Below are positions 40,041 to 51,513 of a DNA stretch of 64,000 bases, piece by piece (position 1 is the first letter of the stretch; each line of letters opens with the position of its first letter). Source of the DNA: Candidatus Altimarinota bacterium. GTDB lineage: Bacteria > Patescibacteriota > Gracilibacteria > Absconditabacterales > Absconditicoccaceae. Made by a program: the position numbers and the translations under genes. The notes beneath the pieces were generated by a model, which saw nothing but the letters and a program-made list of their open reading frames with translations, had not been told where the DNA came from and searched no databases. The DNA lies in NCBI GenBank assembly GCA_027046965.1, contig JALTWR010000008.1:85324-149323 (forward strand), written 5' to 3'.

Positions 40041-42302
40041 ATGCTCAAAGCGTTAGATAAGTTTTTTGATTATAAACCGGTTTTGTCTATTGAGGAGTTA
40101 GAAAGGACAGATTTCAAGAATCTTTTGGAAACTGCAAAAACCTATCTTTCTGAAGATGAAGTTGCAAAAGTAAAGCAAGCCTATGAATTTGCTAAGCAAG
40201 CTCATGGAGATGATAAGAGGCTTTCAGGTGAGCCTTATTTGGTTCATCCTGTTAAAGTTGCTAATTTTTTAATGGTTTTGAAGCCAGATATTGAAACTAT
40301 AATTACAGCTCTTTTGCATGATGTGATAGAAGATACGCCTTATACTTATGAAGATATTCAGGTCCGTTTTTGAAAAAAAGTAGCGGATATGTGTAGTGGT
40401 TTGGAAAAAGTATCTAAAGTTAGATACAAAGATCTGCCCAAGGATAAGGCAGGAGAAGCTAGACACTTGGAAACTCTAAAAAAGACCTTTTTGGCAATGG
40501 GTAGAGATTTGAGAGTAATATTTATAAAGCTAGCAGACCGTGTACATAATATTCAAACTTTACATTTTCATCCCAAAGAAGAAAAAAGGAAAAGAATAGC
40601 TCTCGAGACAATGAAAATTTATGTCCCTATTGCTCAAAGACTTTGATTAAGTTATTTTCAAACATTATTGGAAAATGGTAGTTTTAAAATATTGAATCCT
40701 CAGGAATTTGATAGGATATACTCATTTTTGAAAAAAAAGTTCCCCCAATCAGATGTAATAATTAAAAGGGGAATACAAAAACTAACCCAGCTTTTTGAAA
40801 AAGAATGATTTAAAGAGTTTGAAATTAAATGAAGAATCAAGTCTCCATATAGGGTATGGAAAAAGATGCAAAAATACAAAACTGATAATCCAGCGAAGAT
40901 TTTGGATATAATAGCATTTAGAATAATATTGCCTGATGTGGCATCTTGTTATGCTGCATTGGGGATTATTCATCAGTACTATATACCTTTGCTAAACAAA
41001 ATTAAGGATTATATTTCTTTGCCTAAGCCAAATGGATATAGGTCTTTGCATACGACTGTTTTAGGATTTTTTTCCTATCCTGTTGAATTCCAAATAAGAA
41101 CATTTGAGATGGATCAAATTGCAGAATATGGTGTTGCAGCTCATTTTGCTTACAAGGAGGCTGGTAAATCTGTTAGTGTCAGTCAACAACAAGCCCATTG
41201 GATTCAAAAGCTTCAAGAAATAGTTAAAAAATACCAATGATATGATGATAAGCAATCTTTTGAAGATGAGCTTCAGGTTGAAGTTTTAGGTAAAAATATT
41301 TTTGTGTATACTCCTAAGGGGGATGTTGTAGAGTTACCTCAAGGTAGTTGAGTTTTGGATTTTGCCTTTAGAATTCATACAGATATCTGACTAAAAGTTA
41401 AAAGTGCTATTGTTAATTGAAAGATTGTTCCGTTGGATTATAAGCTTAAAACCTGAGATATTGTCGAGATTAAAACTTATAAAAATAGGTATTCTGCTTC
41501 CAAAGGTTGGTTAAACTATATTGTTACACCTAGTGCTAGGGCTAAACTTCAAAGATTCTTGAAGCAAAAAGACAAAGAGTTGTATATTCAAAAGGGGAAA
41601 GAGCTTCTAAATGCCAGATTAGAAGAATTGGGCCTTCCGTTGTTGGGTTCGGCGGAGGATAAAATCTCCAAACAACTATCAAAAGATGAGTTAGAAAACA
41701 ACTTGATATTAATTGCTCAAGGACAACTTCCTATGCTGAGATTTCTTAAAAAGTTTTGGTTAAGAGAAATAGAGGCTTTGGAAAAACAAAAATTAGCTAA
41801 ACAGCAAGTAAAGGATGAGATTCAAAAAGATTTAGCATCTGTTAAAAGTGAGGTGATCATAGATTTTGATAAATCTAAACTTAATTACTCCTTTTGTCAG
41901 GCTTGTAATCCTAAAGTATGAGATAGAATAATAGCTAAGACAGGTAGGACAGCTATCAAAGTGCACAAAATTAGTTGCAAATCTTTAAAATCTATTAATT
42001 ATGCTCATCTTTTAGAGGCTCATTGGGAAAATCAACAACCTCAACCGTACAAAATTTCTTTTAGAATTTGGGTTTTGAATAGGCCTGGGGCATTGTTGCA
42101 GCTACTTTCCGTTTTAGAAGAATTTAGAATCAACATATTGGACCTCAAATTAGGAGACAAAAAGATGATAGATGGACAAGAGTATGTGGCTACTGAATTA
42201 GTACTTTCTTTAACCCAACCAGCTAAAATTGGTTATCTAATCAAAGAGTTGAAAAATCAGCGTAGATTGGTAATATGTGATAAACTAGATTTGGTCGAGT
42301 AA
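40041..42302 (+). CDS. rel: bifunctional (p)ppGpp synthetase/hydrolase (RelA/SpoT homolog)
   Basis: A 753-residue long RSH protein. HD hydrolase domain: YLVHPVKVANFL with His, LLHDVIEDTPYTYED with HD and ED, and FIKLADRVHNIQTL. Synthetase domain: GRIKSPYRVWKKMQKY, ILDIIAFRIILPD and PKPNGYRSLHTTVLG. Then come a TGS domain (IFVYTPKGDVVELPQGSGVL), a helical and Cys-containing region (CQACNPKVGDRIIA) and an ACT domain (RIWVLNRPGALLQLLSVLEE). Both catalytic sites look intact. It synthesises and degrades the alarmone on amino-acid starvation. Its own promoter lies upstream; the zinc-ribbon gene follows. Confidence 0.96.
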
Positions 42303-42327
42303 TTTATATTTTTCAATCTCATAGCAG

Positions 42328-42780
42328 ATGAGTTGAGAGTTGGTGGATTTTGCACAGATGGCTTCATGACTGGTTAGTAATGTTGCTAACTTTTTACTGA
42401 TATTGACTATAGCTTTTCGGGTATGGGTAGTGTTGTGGATTGCTAAGGATATTTCTCTAAGAACTAATTCATTTGCTTATCAGCTATTTTCTATTTTGAT
42501 TGGCCTAGTACCTATTGTTGGGTATTTTGTATATCTTCTGATTAGACCACCATTCTTTTTGAAAGATGATGGTTATTGGAGAGAATCTTTGGAACTACAG
42601 AGTATTGTCTGTAAACAATGTGATGGATTAAATCTGCGTGAATGGGATAAATGTGGATGGTGCGGAGCAACCTTAAAAGTTCAATGTAAAGAGTGTAAAA
42701 ATCTAGTGTGGAATGACTTGGAATATTGTACGTGGTGTGGAGCTCCTCTTTTGATAGAGGAGAATGGTAAAAAAAACTAA
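42328..42780 (+). CDS. membrane protein with double zinc ribbon
   Basis: A 150-residue protein with two N-terminal TM segments (VANFLLILTIAFRVWVVLWI and YQLFSILIGLVPIVGYFVYL) followed by LIRPPFF and eight cysteines in four CxxC pairs: CKQCDG, CGWCGA, CKECKN, CTWCGA, that is, two zinc ribbons facing the cytosol. Start ATG 42328 (MSGELVDFAQMASG) needs two TGA-Gly codons upstream of the standard-code ORF. This architecture is common in candidate-phylum bacteria; function is unknown. It lies between Rel and IleRS. Confidence 0.8.
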
Positions 42781-42817
42781 ATCAATATTTATGTATTTAA
42801 AATTTTGATAAAATTCA

Positions 42818-45800
42818 ATGAAGGACAATAAAAAAGTTGTTGAAGAAGTGTTGAACTTTTGGAGAAACAATAAAATTTTTCAAAAATCTGTCTTAAATAA
42901 TCCACTAGATAGGAATTTTATTTTTTATGATGGGCCTCCATTTGCTTCAGGGACTCCTCATTACGGCCATCTTTTGGCATCGTCTATCAAGGATGTGATT
43001 CCAAGATTTATGTCTATGAAATGATGGAGAGTATATAGGAAATGGGGGTGGGATTGTCATTGATTGCCAGCTGAGAATTATGTTGAAAAGAAACTTTGAA
43101 TCTCTTGAAAAAAGGAAATAGAGGAAAGGTTATGAATTCAGAAGTTTGTTGAAGCATGTAGAGCCGCAGTAATGCAAGTTAACGATGAATGGAAACGGTT
43201 TGTGGATCATATTGGAAGATGGGTTGATATGGAAAATGCTTATTTCACCATGGATGTGGATTTTATGGAGTCGGTGATATGGGTGTTTTCTTCTTTGTAC
43301 AAAAATAATCTTATATATAAAGCCTTTAAGCCACAAGGATATTGTCCAAGGTGTGGAACAACACTTTCTAACAATGAAATTAACGAATGATATGCACCCA
43401 AGCAAGATCCAGCTATTACGGTGAGATTTCCATTGAATGAACAACTATCTAAATTTACCCCCATAGTGGCGTGAGTTATTAAAGACTCACAATGAAGAAT
43501 ATTAATGTCTTACCACAATAAGGAAAATATATTCTTACTATTTGGTGGTAAAGTTGAACAAGGTGAATCTTTAGAGGAAGCTTTAAAGAGAGAGCTTGAA
43601 GAAGAGTTAGGTATCAAGACTAGATCTGCCCAAAAGCTTGGTGCGATGAAGATTATTCATAGAGGTAGGCCATACAAAGTTTATTATTTTGATGTACAAG
43701 ATTGGGAAGGTGAAATTAAAAACAAAGAGCCTCATTTACATAAAGATCTAAAGCGAGTTGAGGTCGTTCAGGATTTAGACTCTCCCTTGGGTTGGGGGGC
43801 AAAAGTTGATGGTGTGATAATTGATGATCCATCAAGACTTATAAGGGAATACGTTGATTTGTGGATTTTGCAATCTTGAATTTTAAAAGATGAAGGCACA
43901 CTAGATGCTCCATTTAATCTTCTAGCTTGGACTACAACCCCTTGGACATTACCATCCAATATGTTTTTAACAGTTGGAGAAGATATTCTCTATTCAATCA
44001 TCTGGGATAAAAATGATAGGCAATATTATGTTTTGGCAACAGCTAAGCTAAAAGACTATTACAAAAGTAGATGAGATTTTATTGAGGTTTATCGTCTTCC
44101 TGGACAGGAGCTTCAATGATTGGCTTATCAGCCACTTTTTGATTTTTATTTAAAATCTTCTCATATAGACCCTTTTTACAAAGATAAAGTTTTCAAAGTT
44201 TTAGTTTGAGACTTTGTTAGTACTGAAGAGGGAACTTGAATCGTACATATGGCACCTGCATTTTGACAAGATGATTTTAATCTGGTGGCCAGTCAACCTG
44301 ATTTCGGGCTTAGAAATACTGATAGGTGGCTTTTTAATCCTGTTGATGATTTTTGAAAATTTACTAATGAAGTAGGTCTTTGGCAATGAAAAAGTGTTTT
44401 TGAGGCAAATAAGGAAGTTATCACTTATCTTAAAGAACACGGAAAAATAGTAAAGCACCAAACTATAGAGCATAGTTATCCTCATTGTCGGCGTTGCGGT
44501 ACACCTTTGATTTACAAGGCTGTACCATCTCGGTTTGTGGATGAACCTGCACTTAGTGAGGAGTTGGTAAATAGAGCACAAGATCTTTATTTCGTACCTG
44601 AAAGTGTAAAGAATAGGTTTTTGAACCTTTTAAAAACTGCTCCAGAGTGGAACATTTCTAGGGCTAGATATTGGGGCTCTCCTTTGCCTGTGTGGGAGAG
44701 CACTGACTATAACTTGGACAAAGCTAATGAAATAAAAGCAACCCTTCAGAGGCGGGGTATATCTAAAGATACTGTTTTTGATAAAAGGAATTGAAGGATT
44801 ATTGTTGGGTCCTTGGATGACCTTTACAAGTTTGATAAATTTGGATGAGGACAGTCTATAAGTAGAATTTTGCTTACGAGGCATTGAGAGGCTATTTCAA
44901 ATATCAAAAAAACCTTTGACTTGAAATGAAGTGCTTTAACCGAAAAAGGGCAACAACAAGCTAAAGAGCTAATCTGAAAGCTGGAAAATTTGGCAGCTGA
45001 CGATCTTAAAAGGGGTGATTTTGTGATAATTGTTTCTCCTTTGAGAAGAACATTTGACACAATTTATCCTTTACTTCAGCAGTATTTAGGGACAGAGGCA
45101 GAGGAACTCTCTAAAAAATATAAGAAAATTGCTAGTGAGTGGGAACAGGCTATCCAAAACAAGGATCTCTCAGTGTTCAATATGTCTCCAGTGTGGCTCA
45201 AGGATGGAGTGGTCTTAGTTGATTTTAGGCTTGCAGAGAGAGGCCTCTTTTCTCTGGAGGGTAATACTCCTGGTAAATGAGAGGAATTCATTACCGCAGG
45301 CTTTAATGGGGATGAGTCTTATCAAAATTTTGAGGCAAGAATTAAGCAATTTTTAAAGGATACTATAGTTAAATTCGGGGGGAAGAGTATAATTGTAGTT
45401 TGACATGGAGCTCCACTTTTGCTTATGAGACATATTCTGGAGGGTAAAGGATCTATTCAAAATAAGCTTGATTATATTGATGAGTTGATGTTGCCCAAAG
45501 CACAGTCTTATTTGATTTTTGGAGATAAATTAAAAACTCAGCATTTTGAATCGCCTCATAGTGTAGATCTGCATAGACCATATGTTGATCGATATAAATT
45601 TGATATATCTGGTTTAACTTTTTTTAGGATAAAGGAGGTTCTTGATTGCTGGTTTGAGTCTGGATCTATGCCTTATGGGCAAGAAAATTATCCTCATAAA
45701 TACAGCAGATATGGGATTCCCAAAGATAAATTTCCATTTCCAGCAGACTTTATAGCTGAAGGTCTGGATCAAACCAGAGGATGGTTCCATGCATTGCATG

Positions 45801-47029
45801 TGATATCAAATGGGGTGATGAGTGCCAACTCCTTTAAAAATGTGGTGGTAAATGGGTTGATATTGGCAGAAGATGGTAAAAAAATGTCTAAGAAATTAAA
45901 AAATTACCCAGACCCTAAAAAATTACTAGATAAGTATTGACCTGATGCATTTAGACTTTATGTGCTAGGATCGCCTGCTGTTAGAGCAGAACCTCTAAGA
46001 TTTAGCGAAAAATGAGTAGATCAAGTTCTTAAGTCTATGGTATTGCCGTTGGGTAATGTTTATAATTTTTTGGAGATGTATGCAAAAGCCGATTGATGGC
46101 AAAATAACTCTCCAAAGATATGGTTTATGAGGCATGCCAAAGCTGAAGGTACTCACAAAGATGCTTCTGTTTTACCACAAGATCTTCAAAGGATACAAAA
46201 TGGAGAATTGGATGAGATATTACTTAGGATACGTCCAGATGTGATTTTGTATTCTCCATGGCTTAGGACAACTCAAACAGCTGAATATATTAGACAGAGG
46301 TTGGAGCAAATTGGAGTGAGTCTTAAAGAATTTAAATCATTGGAGGAATTAGCTCTAGAAGTTCCTCAAGATAGAGTTTTAAAATGATATCAAGATATTG
46401 TTAAAAATTATCCCGGTCAAAAGGCGCTGATAGTTTCTCATAAGCAAGTAGGTGGCTTGTTGTTTTCAAAATTACTTGGGGTTGGTGGTTCTATATCTAT
46501 GGAAAATCTTGAAGTAATTTGATTGCCTACACAACAGATTAAAAGTGAGTTGGATAAATGGATTTTATCTGAGTTTAATCTGGTTTTACAAAGGGTAGAG
46601 GAATACTTAAATAAGTATGTATTAGATTTGCCTGTGAAAGAAATAGATAACTTTATTGATAAATTTACTAATTGGTATTTGCGTAGGTCTAGAAGGAGAT
46701 TCTGGGCTTCGGGAATGGATGAAGATAAAAAAGGAGCTTATTGGACGCTATCATATATTTTTGAAGGATTGCTAAAAGTTATGGCACCTTATGCTCCATT
46801 TATGACAGAAAAAATATGGTTGGAGGCAAAAAAAGCTGGTCTTATGCGAGGAGAAGAGAGTATACATCTTGAAGGGTTTCCATTGGCTTTTGCTCATTAT
46901 ATTGATCAAAAACTTATGGAGGAAATTAATTTGGTAAGGAAAATAGTTAAATTGGGGCTATATTTGAGGTCCAAAAATAAAATAAAAGTTAAACAGCCTT
47001 TACAAAAGCTTTACATAAAATTAGAATAA
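42818..47029 (+). CDS. ileS: isoleucyl-tRNA synthetase with inserted Nudix and two histidine-phosphatase domains
   Basis: A continuous 1403-codon frame. The synthetase body is plain: DGPPFASGTPHYGH (HIGH, H48-H51), WDCHGLPAENYVEKKLG, WTTTPWTLPSN and GTGIVHMAPAFGQDDF of the editing domain, ISRARYWGSPLPVW, VLDCWFESGSMPYG, DGKKMSKK (1021-1026), and NWYLRRSRRRFW of the anticodon domain. Three foreign domains interrupt it. Residues about 206-330 are a Nudix hydrolase (PIVAGVIKDSQGRIL; Nudix box GGKVEQGESLEEALKREL and EEELGI). Residues about 684-905 are a histidine phosphatase (LLTRHGEA, H689; VVGHGAP, H863). Residues about 1098-1235 are a second, SixA-like one (WFMRHAKAEG, H1106; VSHKQ, H1208). 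The protein ends soon after KIKVKQPLQKLY, so the last part of the usual C-terminal region is missing. Charging of tRNA-Ile is expected; the inserts may hydrolyse ApnA or other nucleotide by-products (inference). Confidence 0.93.
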
Positions 47030-47030
47030 A

Positions 47031-47438
47031 ATGACACTATTTTGGTCAACAGTTTTTGCCGCAGACGGCGAGACAAGCTCTACCGCCGCAAACGGTCCTA
47101 CTGAGTTATTGGATGCCGTTGTTAAAGATGAAACAGTTGCGAATTCAGTAAATAATGTGGGTGATATGGAGGTAAAATGAATAACCGAAGTCTTAAATAA
47201 TTTGGTTAGTGGAGATGGTATAATACCAAGTTATATTCAATGGACCATATATTTTGCACTGATTATTGCCATGATTTTGATTATTTACAATGGGGTAGTG
47301 ATTATTACGGCTCAGTGAGATGAAGGCAAGCTAAATAGTGCCAAGACTAGATTAATAGCTTTGTTTGCATGAGTTGTCTTGTTGTTTGCTTTCCCAACTT
47401 TGGTAAAAATAGTCGTTTCTCTTATTAGTAATTTATAA
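47031..47438 (+). CDS. VirB2/TrbC pilin-like small membrane protein
   Basis: A 135-residue protein whose ATG follows the ileS stop by one base. It has a hydrophobic start (MTLFWSTVFAADG, possible signal), a polar linker, and two TM helices around a short loop: WTIYFALIIAMILIIYNGVV, then ITAQGDEGKLNSAKTRL, then LIALFAGVVLLFAFPTLV. The GDEGKxxxAK loop between two helices is typical of VirB2/TrbC-like pilin-type proteins in candidate-phylum bacteria. Role is uncertain: secretion or conjugation-type pilus, or another membrane assembly. Confidence 0.7.
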
Positions 47439-47453
47439 ATTAACAATCTCTTC

Positions 47454-48344
47454 ATGAGAAAATTTCTTTTAAAGGTTTTGTTGATGGTGAGTTTTTTGCT
47501 GCCATTAACTTTTGCAGCACCTAAAGAGACCATTTTGGATAATGGTGAGCTGTCTCAGCAAGTCCAAAATTGGCAATGGAATTTGACGGTAGGGGATGGG
47601 CTCAAGCAGACTATTAGAGGACTTTTTTATCCTGGTAATGATTGATGATTTTTTTACAATTCTTTGATGAGGATCGGGGTTTTGATCCTTTTGTTTTTTC
47701 TAATGTGGGCGGGTACCGAGTTTATATTGAATGCCAATGATGAGAATAAAAGGAAAAAGGCCCAACTTTCTTTTTTGTACATTCTCTATGGAACTGCTTT
47801 GTTTTTTGGAGCCAACTGGATTTTGACTTCGGGATTAAAACTATGATCTCCTATTGCTCCTGACGAGCTGGTTAGGAACACTTCTGAAGCTGTGCTGTTG
47901 GCCACCATTTGAATATTGAGGGCACTGGCCTATTTTGTAGCTATAATATTGATTATTTATTTTTGATACAAAATAATAGCAGCTTTTGATAAGGAGGACA
48001 AGATAGCTAATGCTAGAAGAGGAGTGATGAACGTGGCTATAGCTCTAGCATTTATAGGAGTGATTGAATTTATATATGGTGCGGCTTCTAGATCTACCTT
48101 TAGAACAGAAATATGAGATTTTTTGGTAAGGGTGGCTAAAGTGTTATGATGGGTGATAGGTGCTTCTTTAGTCTTGATGATTTTGTATGCAGGAGTCTTG
48201 CTCATAACTTCCAGGTGAGATGAGGAGGCTTATCAAAAAGCTAAAACTATACTAAAAGTGGCTTTTATAATAATTATAATTATAGCCTTGTTCTTGCTTT
48301 TGTTTTATCAACTATTTTGAGAGCTTACTAAATTGATTCCTTAA
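47454..48344 (+). CDS. membrane protein with three VirB2/TrbC-like modules
   Basis: A 296-residue protein with a signal peptide (MRKFLLKVLLMVSFLLPLTF, then AAPK) and six TM helices arranged as three helix-loop-helix modules. The loops have the same pattern as in the preceding gene: FILNANDENKRKKAQLS, IIAAFDKEDKIANARRG and LITSRGDEEAYQKAKTI. It therefore looks like an internal triplication of the pilin-like unit. The ATG lies 15 bases after the previous gene. The next gene overlaps it by one base (TAATG). Function is unknown; the cluster could form a membrane channel or appendage base. Confidence 0.7.
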
Positions 48345-49012
48345 TGAAGGCATTAAAACTTGGAGTAAAGCGGGATGAATGTATAGAGACCTCTTTAAAG
48401 GCCTGAAATATTTTTTTACAAGATGGATATTTGTGGCTTAGTTTTCCCTCAAAATATATAGATCTTGAATGTAAACATAGACCCAGCTCAGTTAAAGAAA
48501 GCGTGGCAGGAGTAGTGTATGAATCAACGCTTAGCCTAATATCGTGGATGCATCAAAGATGGTTTGCTTCCCGGGCTTCGGTATTGGGGCTTTTTTTTGA
48601 TTGGATAGATATAGGGGATATGAAGTTTTTTAAAAAAATAAAAAAAAGTCTCTCAGGAGGGGATGCTTTCTCTCAGACGGTAGTGGTATTTCCAGATTTG
48701 TGGACTCTTTATAATGTTAAGATGTCTAAGCTTTATCATCCAGATCTAATATTGTGATGATGGCAATCAAGATCTGCTAAAAAGAAAGCTTTTGAGAAGA
48801 TAAGTCTGGGGAAAGTTAAAACTATATTTACTACTCATTCCTGAGTCTTTCAAAATTGGATAAATCTGCAACAAATAATAGTGCGGCGTCCGCATATACG
48901 ATATTACAAAAATCAACAACAACCTAGATATCGGCTACCTGATGTGATTGATAAAATTGCTTCTCTTTCAGGGGCCAAAGTAAAGTTTATTAAAGATTTT
49001 CGTATATTTTAG
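48344..49012 (+). CDS. degenerate PriA-like protein
   Basis: A 222-residue protein with weak resemblance to the primosomal helicase PriA: VVVFPDLWTLYNV (PriA lvPeisLt), LILGGWQSRSAKKKAFEKIS followed by LGKVKTIFTTHSGVFQNWIN (PriA G...ivvGtRSAlF-P), LQQIIVRRPHIRYYKN (where PriA has DEEHd-sYK) and YRLPDVIDKIA. The Walker A and the DEEH box are missing, so helicase or ATPase activity is unlikely. It begins on the stop of the membrane gene (TAATG) and its last 23 bases overlap the end of convergent mnmA. The assignment is by pattern only. Confidence 0.45.
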
Positions 49013-50060
49013 TAGAAATTTCTCATCCTCATACGACTCTTCCTTCTTGGTCATACAGGACTAAATGCTGTCATGGCGTGGGAGCGCGATGGGGTTTTTC
49101 AAATATTATCTGATTGGATTGGCTATTAATCTTTTTGACAGAAATTAGTTCTCAATGATATCTTATTTTTCCTTTTAATATACTATTTTTATCAAAATAC
49201 AGCATATTTAGCTTTTTTACTGATATATTAGTGTGGTAAAGATATTTTTCTTCTCCTACCCACAGGGTGTTGTTGGAGGTATCAATCTTTATCACATAAA
49301 GTGGCGGGTCAGCTTGTAACCCTAATCATCTTTTTTGGCCAATTGTATAATAAATCAATCCTTTATGCTCACCTAGGTATTTGTTAGTTTTTATATGTTT
49401 TATGGGGCCGGTAGGAATAGGTGTATTGGAGTGTTGGCGTATAAATCTGGGGTAGTCATCATCAGGAACAAAACAGATGTTTTGGGACTCCTGAGTTGAG
49501 ATTATCGGTAATCATTGCTTTTTTATTTCTTTTTTTATATCTTCTTTGGTAAAATGCCCCGCCGGAAACTGTACGTAATTTAAAAGTTGCTTTCCATCGG
49601 AGGCTTTGTTAAATATGATTTTCCGCAACATATAGGTTTGATCCTTTTTGGGATCTAAGGCAGCTTTTAGGGTCAATAGACCACTTTCTAGTTTGCTAAT
49701 TTGGGCGTAGTGTCATGTAGCAATTTTATCAGCTCCTAGTTGAACCCTTACCTTCTCTAGTACTTTCCATCTAACTTTTTGGTTACAATTAATGCATGGG
49801 TTCGGAGTAAATCAGTGCTGATATTGTTCTATAAAATCTTGGATAACTTCTTTTTTAAATTCTTTTATTACATCTATTATTTTTATATCTAATCCCAATG
49901 CTTGTGCTTGTTTGAATAATTCCAATGGAGGATGGCAGCATTTATTAGGATCAACAGTATTTTTGAGATGTACTAGTATCACATCATGCCCCTTTTGCTT
50001 CAAATACCAACTCACAAACACACTGTCTATACCTCCCGAAAACCCTACTATATATTTCAT
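48990..50060 (-). CDS. mnmA: tRNA-specific 2-thiouridylase
   Basis: A 356-residue PP-loop enzyme that makes s2U34 in tRNA Lys, Glu and Gln. It starts MKYIVGFSGGIDSVFVSWYL with the SGGxDS PP-loop. The two catalytic Cys are in TPNPCINCNQKVRW and SQNICFVPDDDYP. The family blocks TGHYAQISKL and DQTYMLRKI, and YTIGQKRWLG, are present. ATG 50060 was preferred to a TTG 24 bases upstream; this ATG overlaps the stop of the FtsQ-like gene (TAATG), showing translational coupling. Confidence 0.95.
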
Positions 50061-50920
50061 TATTGACTCAGTATTATGGCTCAAGATAAAGATCCAATAT
50101 CAGCTTTTTTTCGTTGGCGAATAGACTCTTTGAGTTTGCCTTGGTTTTCCAATAACAATAGGAAATTTTTTATTTGATTTTGAATATTTTTAGTGCCATC
50201 AAAATAAAGAATTTTATCTTTCCAAAATACCTCATATTTGGATCCGCCAGGTAAGTATATTACTTTTTGAGGGGATAAGTGTTTTTGGATTTTCTTGAGT
50301 TGTTGGGTTAAATCACTCTCTTTTACTTTAAAAAAGAATCAGCTAAGAGGAAAGTTTTTATTGTAATATTCAGGAAGATAAAATTTTGGGATATTTTTAT
50401 CATTTAATAAAGTAGAAGTTAATGGTATGGGGAAAAAGGTCTGATTGATGCTACCCCAAGCTTCTCAACTTAGCATTGCTATGAAAGCAGGAGGCAGATA
50501 TTTTATATTGATTATAACGCTATTGGGAGCATTTTTTTTGACAATAATATCATCGATAAGTGGATATTGATGTTTTAAGGTAGTTTTGAAAAGTCCAAGT
50601 TTGTTGGAAACCAAAATCACATTTTTGCCAGACAAAAAGTTGCTAATTTTGCTAAATAGGTCAGGGTTGTCATAATAGGATATTGTTTTTTTATCAAATT
50701 GAATTTGACGAATTATATTGGAAGGGGAGCTTATAACTAACTTATTTCATATCCAAAAGATGAACACTATTAGTAAAAGTCAAGGTAGTAACCTTAAAAA
50801 TTTAAATTTTTTGATATAGATTCTAAGTTTTTTAAATATCTTTGCTAGATTGGTTCTTTTCTTTTTGTTCAGAGCAAAGGATATCCTTTTTTGATGTGTT
50901 CTAGATCAATATCTTCTCAT
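50060..50920 (-). CDS. FtsQ/DivIB-like membrane protein
   Basis: A 286-residue bitopic protein: a basic cytosolic N-terminus (MRRYGSRTHQKRISFALNKK), one TM helix (LRLLPGLLLIVFIFWIGNKL) and a large outside domain. The pattern LGLFKTTLKHQYPLIDDIIV followed by NAPNSVIINIKYLPPAFIAM matches a POTRA-type domain of FtsQ (P.v..v.v.r..Pntl.I.v.E..p.A). It would act in divisome assembly. No ftsA or ftsZ is adjacent. It is between the PAP2-like and mnmA genes in one operon. The overall similarity is modest, so FtsQ is probable rather than certain. Confidence 0.65.
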
Positions 50921-50923
50921 CAA

Positions 50924-51367
50924 TTAAGCTATTAGGGTGACTAAAGCTACTGTTAGCAAAAATCCAATTAGGATTCCACCAACTACTTCATAAAATGTGT
51001 GTCATAGTCTTTCTTTTAAAGAAGGTTCGTGTTCCAAGCCTAGTACTGCATTAAGTTCGTTTGATATATAGTTAATATATTTTGCATGTTTTCCAGCTTC
51101 GTATCTTACATTGATAGCATCGTACCAAAAGAGTATTGAAAACACAAAAGCTATTGCAAACTCAGGCGTATTTATACCTTGGAAAAGACCAATTACTGTT
51201 ACCAATGATGAAGATATACCACTGTGGACTGATGGAAATCCACCAGCTCTTCGTAAGTAGCTAATATGCAGTTTTTTTTCAATAGAGAAATCAATAATTA
51301 CTTTTAATACTTGTATGCTGAAGCCTATTGCTAGGGGAATAATAAATATGGGGATGGTGGGCTGCAT
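50924..51367 (-). CDS. divergent PAP2 family protein (DUF212)
   Basis: A 147-residue membrane protein with four to five TM segments. The motif RRAGGFPSVHSGISSSLVTV corresponds to the family's GG-PSSHSA-v-aL, and YDAINVRYEAGKHAKYIN matches the D-a-gvRraaG-qA-vlN block. GHTFYEVVGGILIGFL near the end is the H-x5-E/GGx3-G pattern. These features place it in the YuiD-like divergent PAP2 proteins, of uncertain phosphatase function. It is the first gene of an operon with the FtsQ-like gene (3-base gap) and mnmA. Confidence 0.85.
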
Positions 51368-51444
51368 TCAAATTACTAGGAATTAAATCATTAAGATTTT
51401 AACAATTTGTCCTTGTAAATCAAACGTGGCTCAATAATTTTAGC

Positions 51445-51472
51445 TTGAAAATAGTTATTCAATTCTTACTCT
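51445..51472 (+). promoter_or_regulatory. predicted promoter for rny
   Basis: TTGAAA at 51445-51450, a 16-base spacer and TACTCT at 51467-51472, about 40 bases before ATG 51514. The -10 box is weak. Confidence 0.35.
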
Positions 51473-51513
51473 TTAAAAGGTTTAACCTTTAGAACATTAA
51501 AATTATTTAAGAT

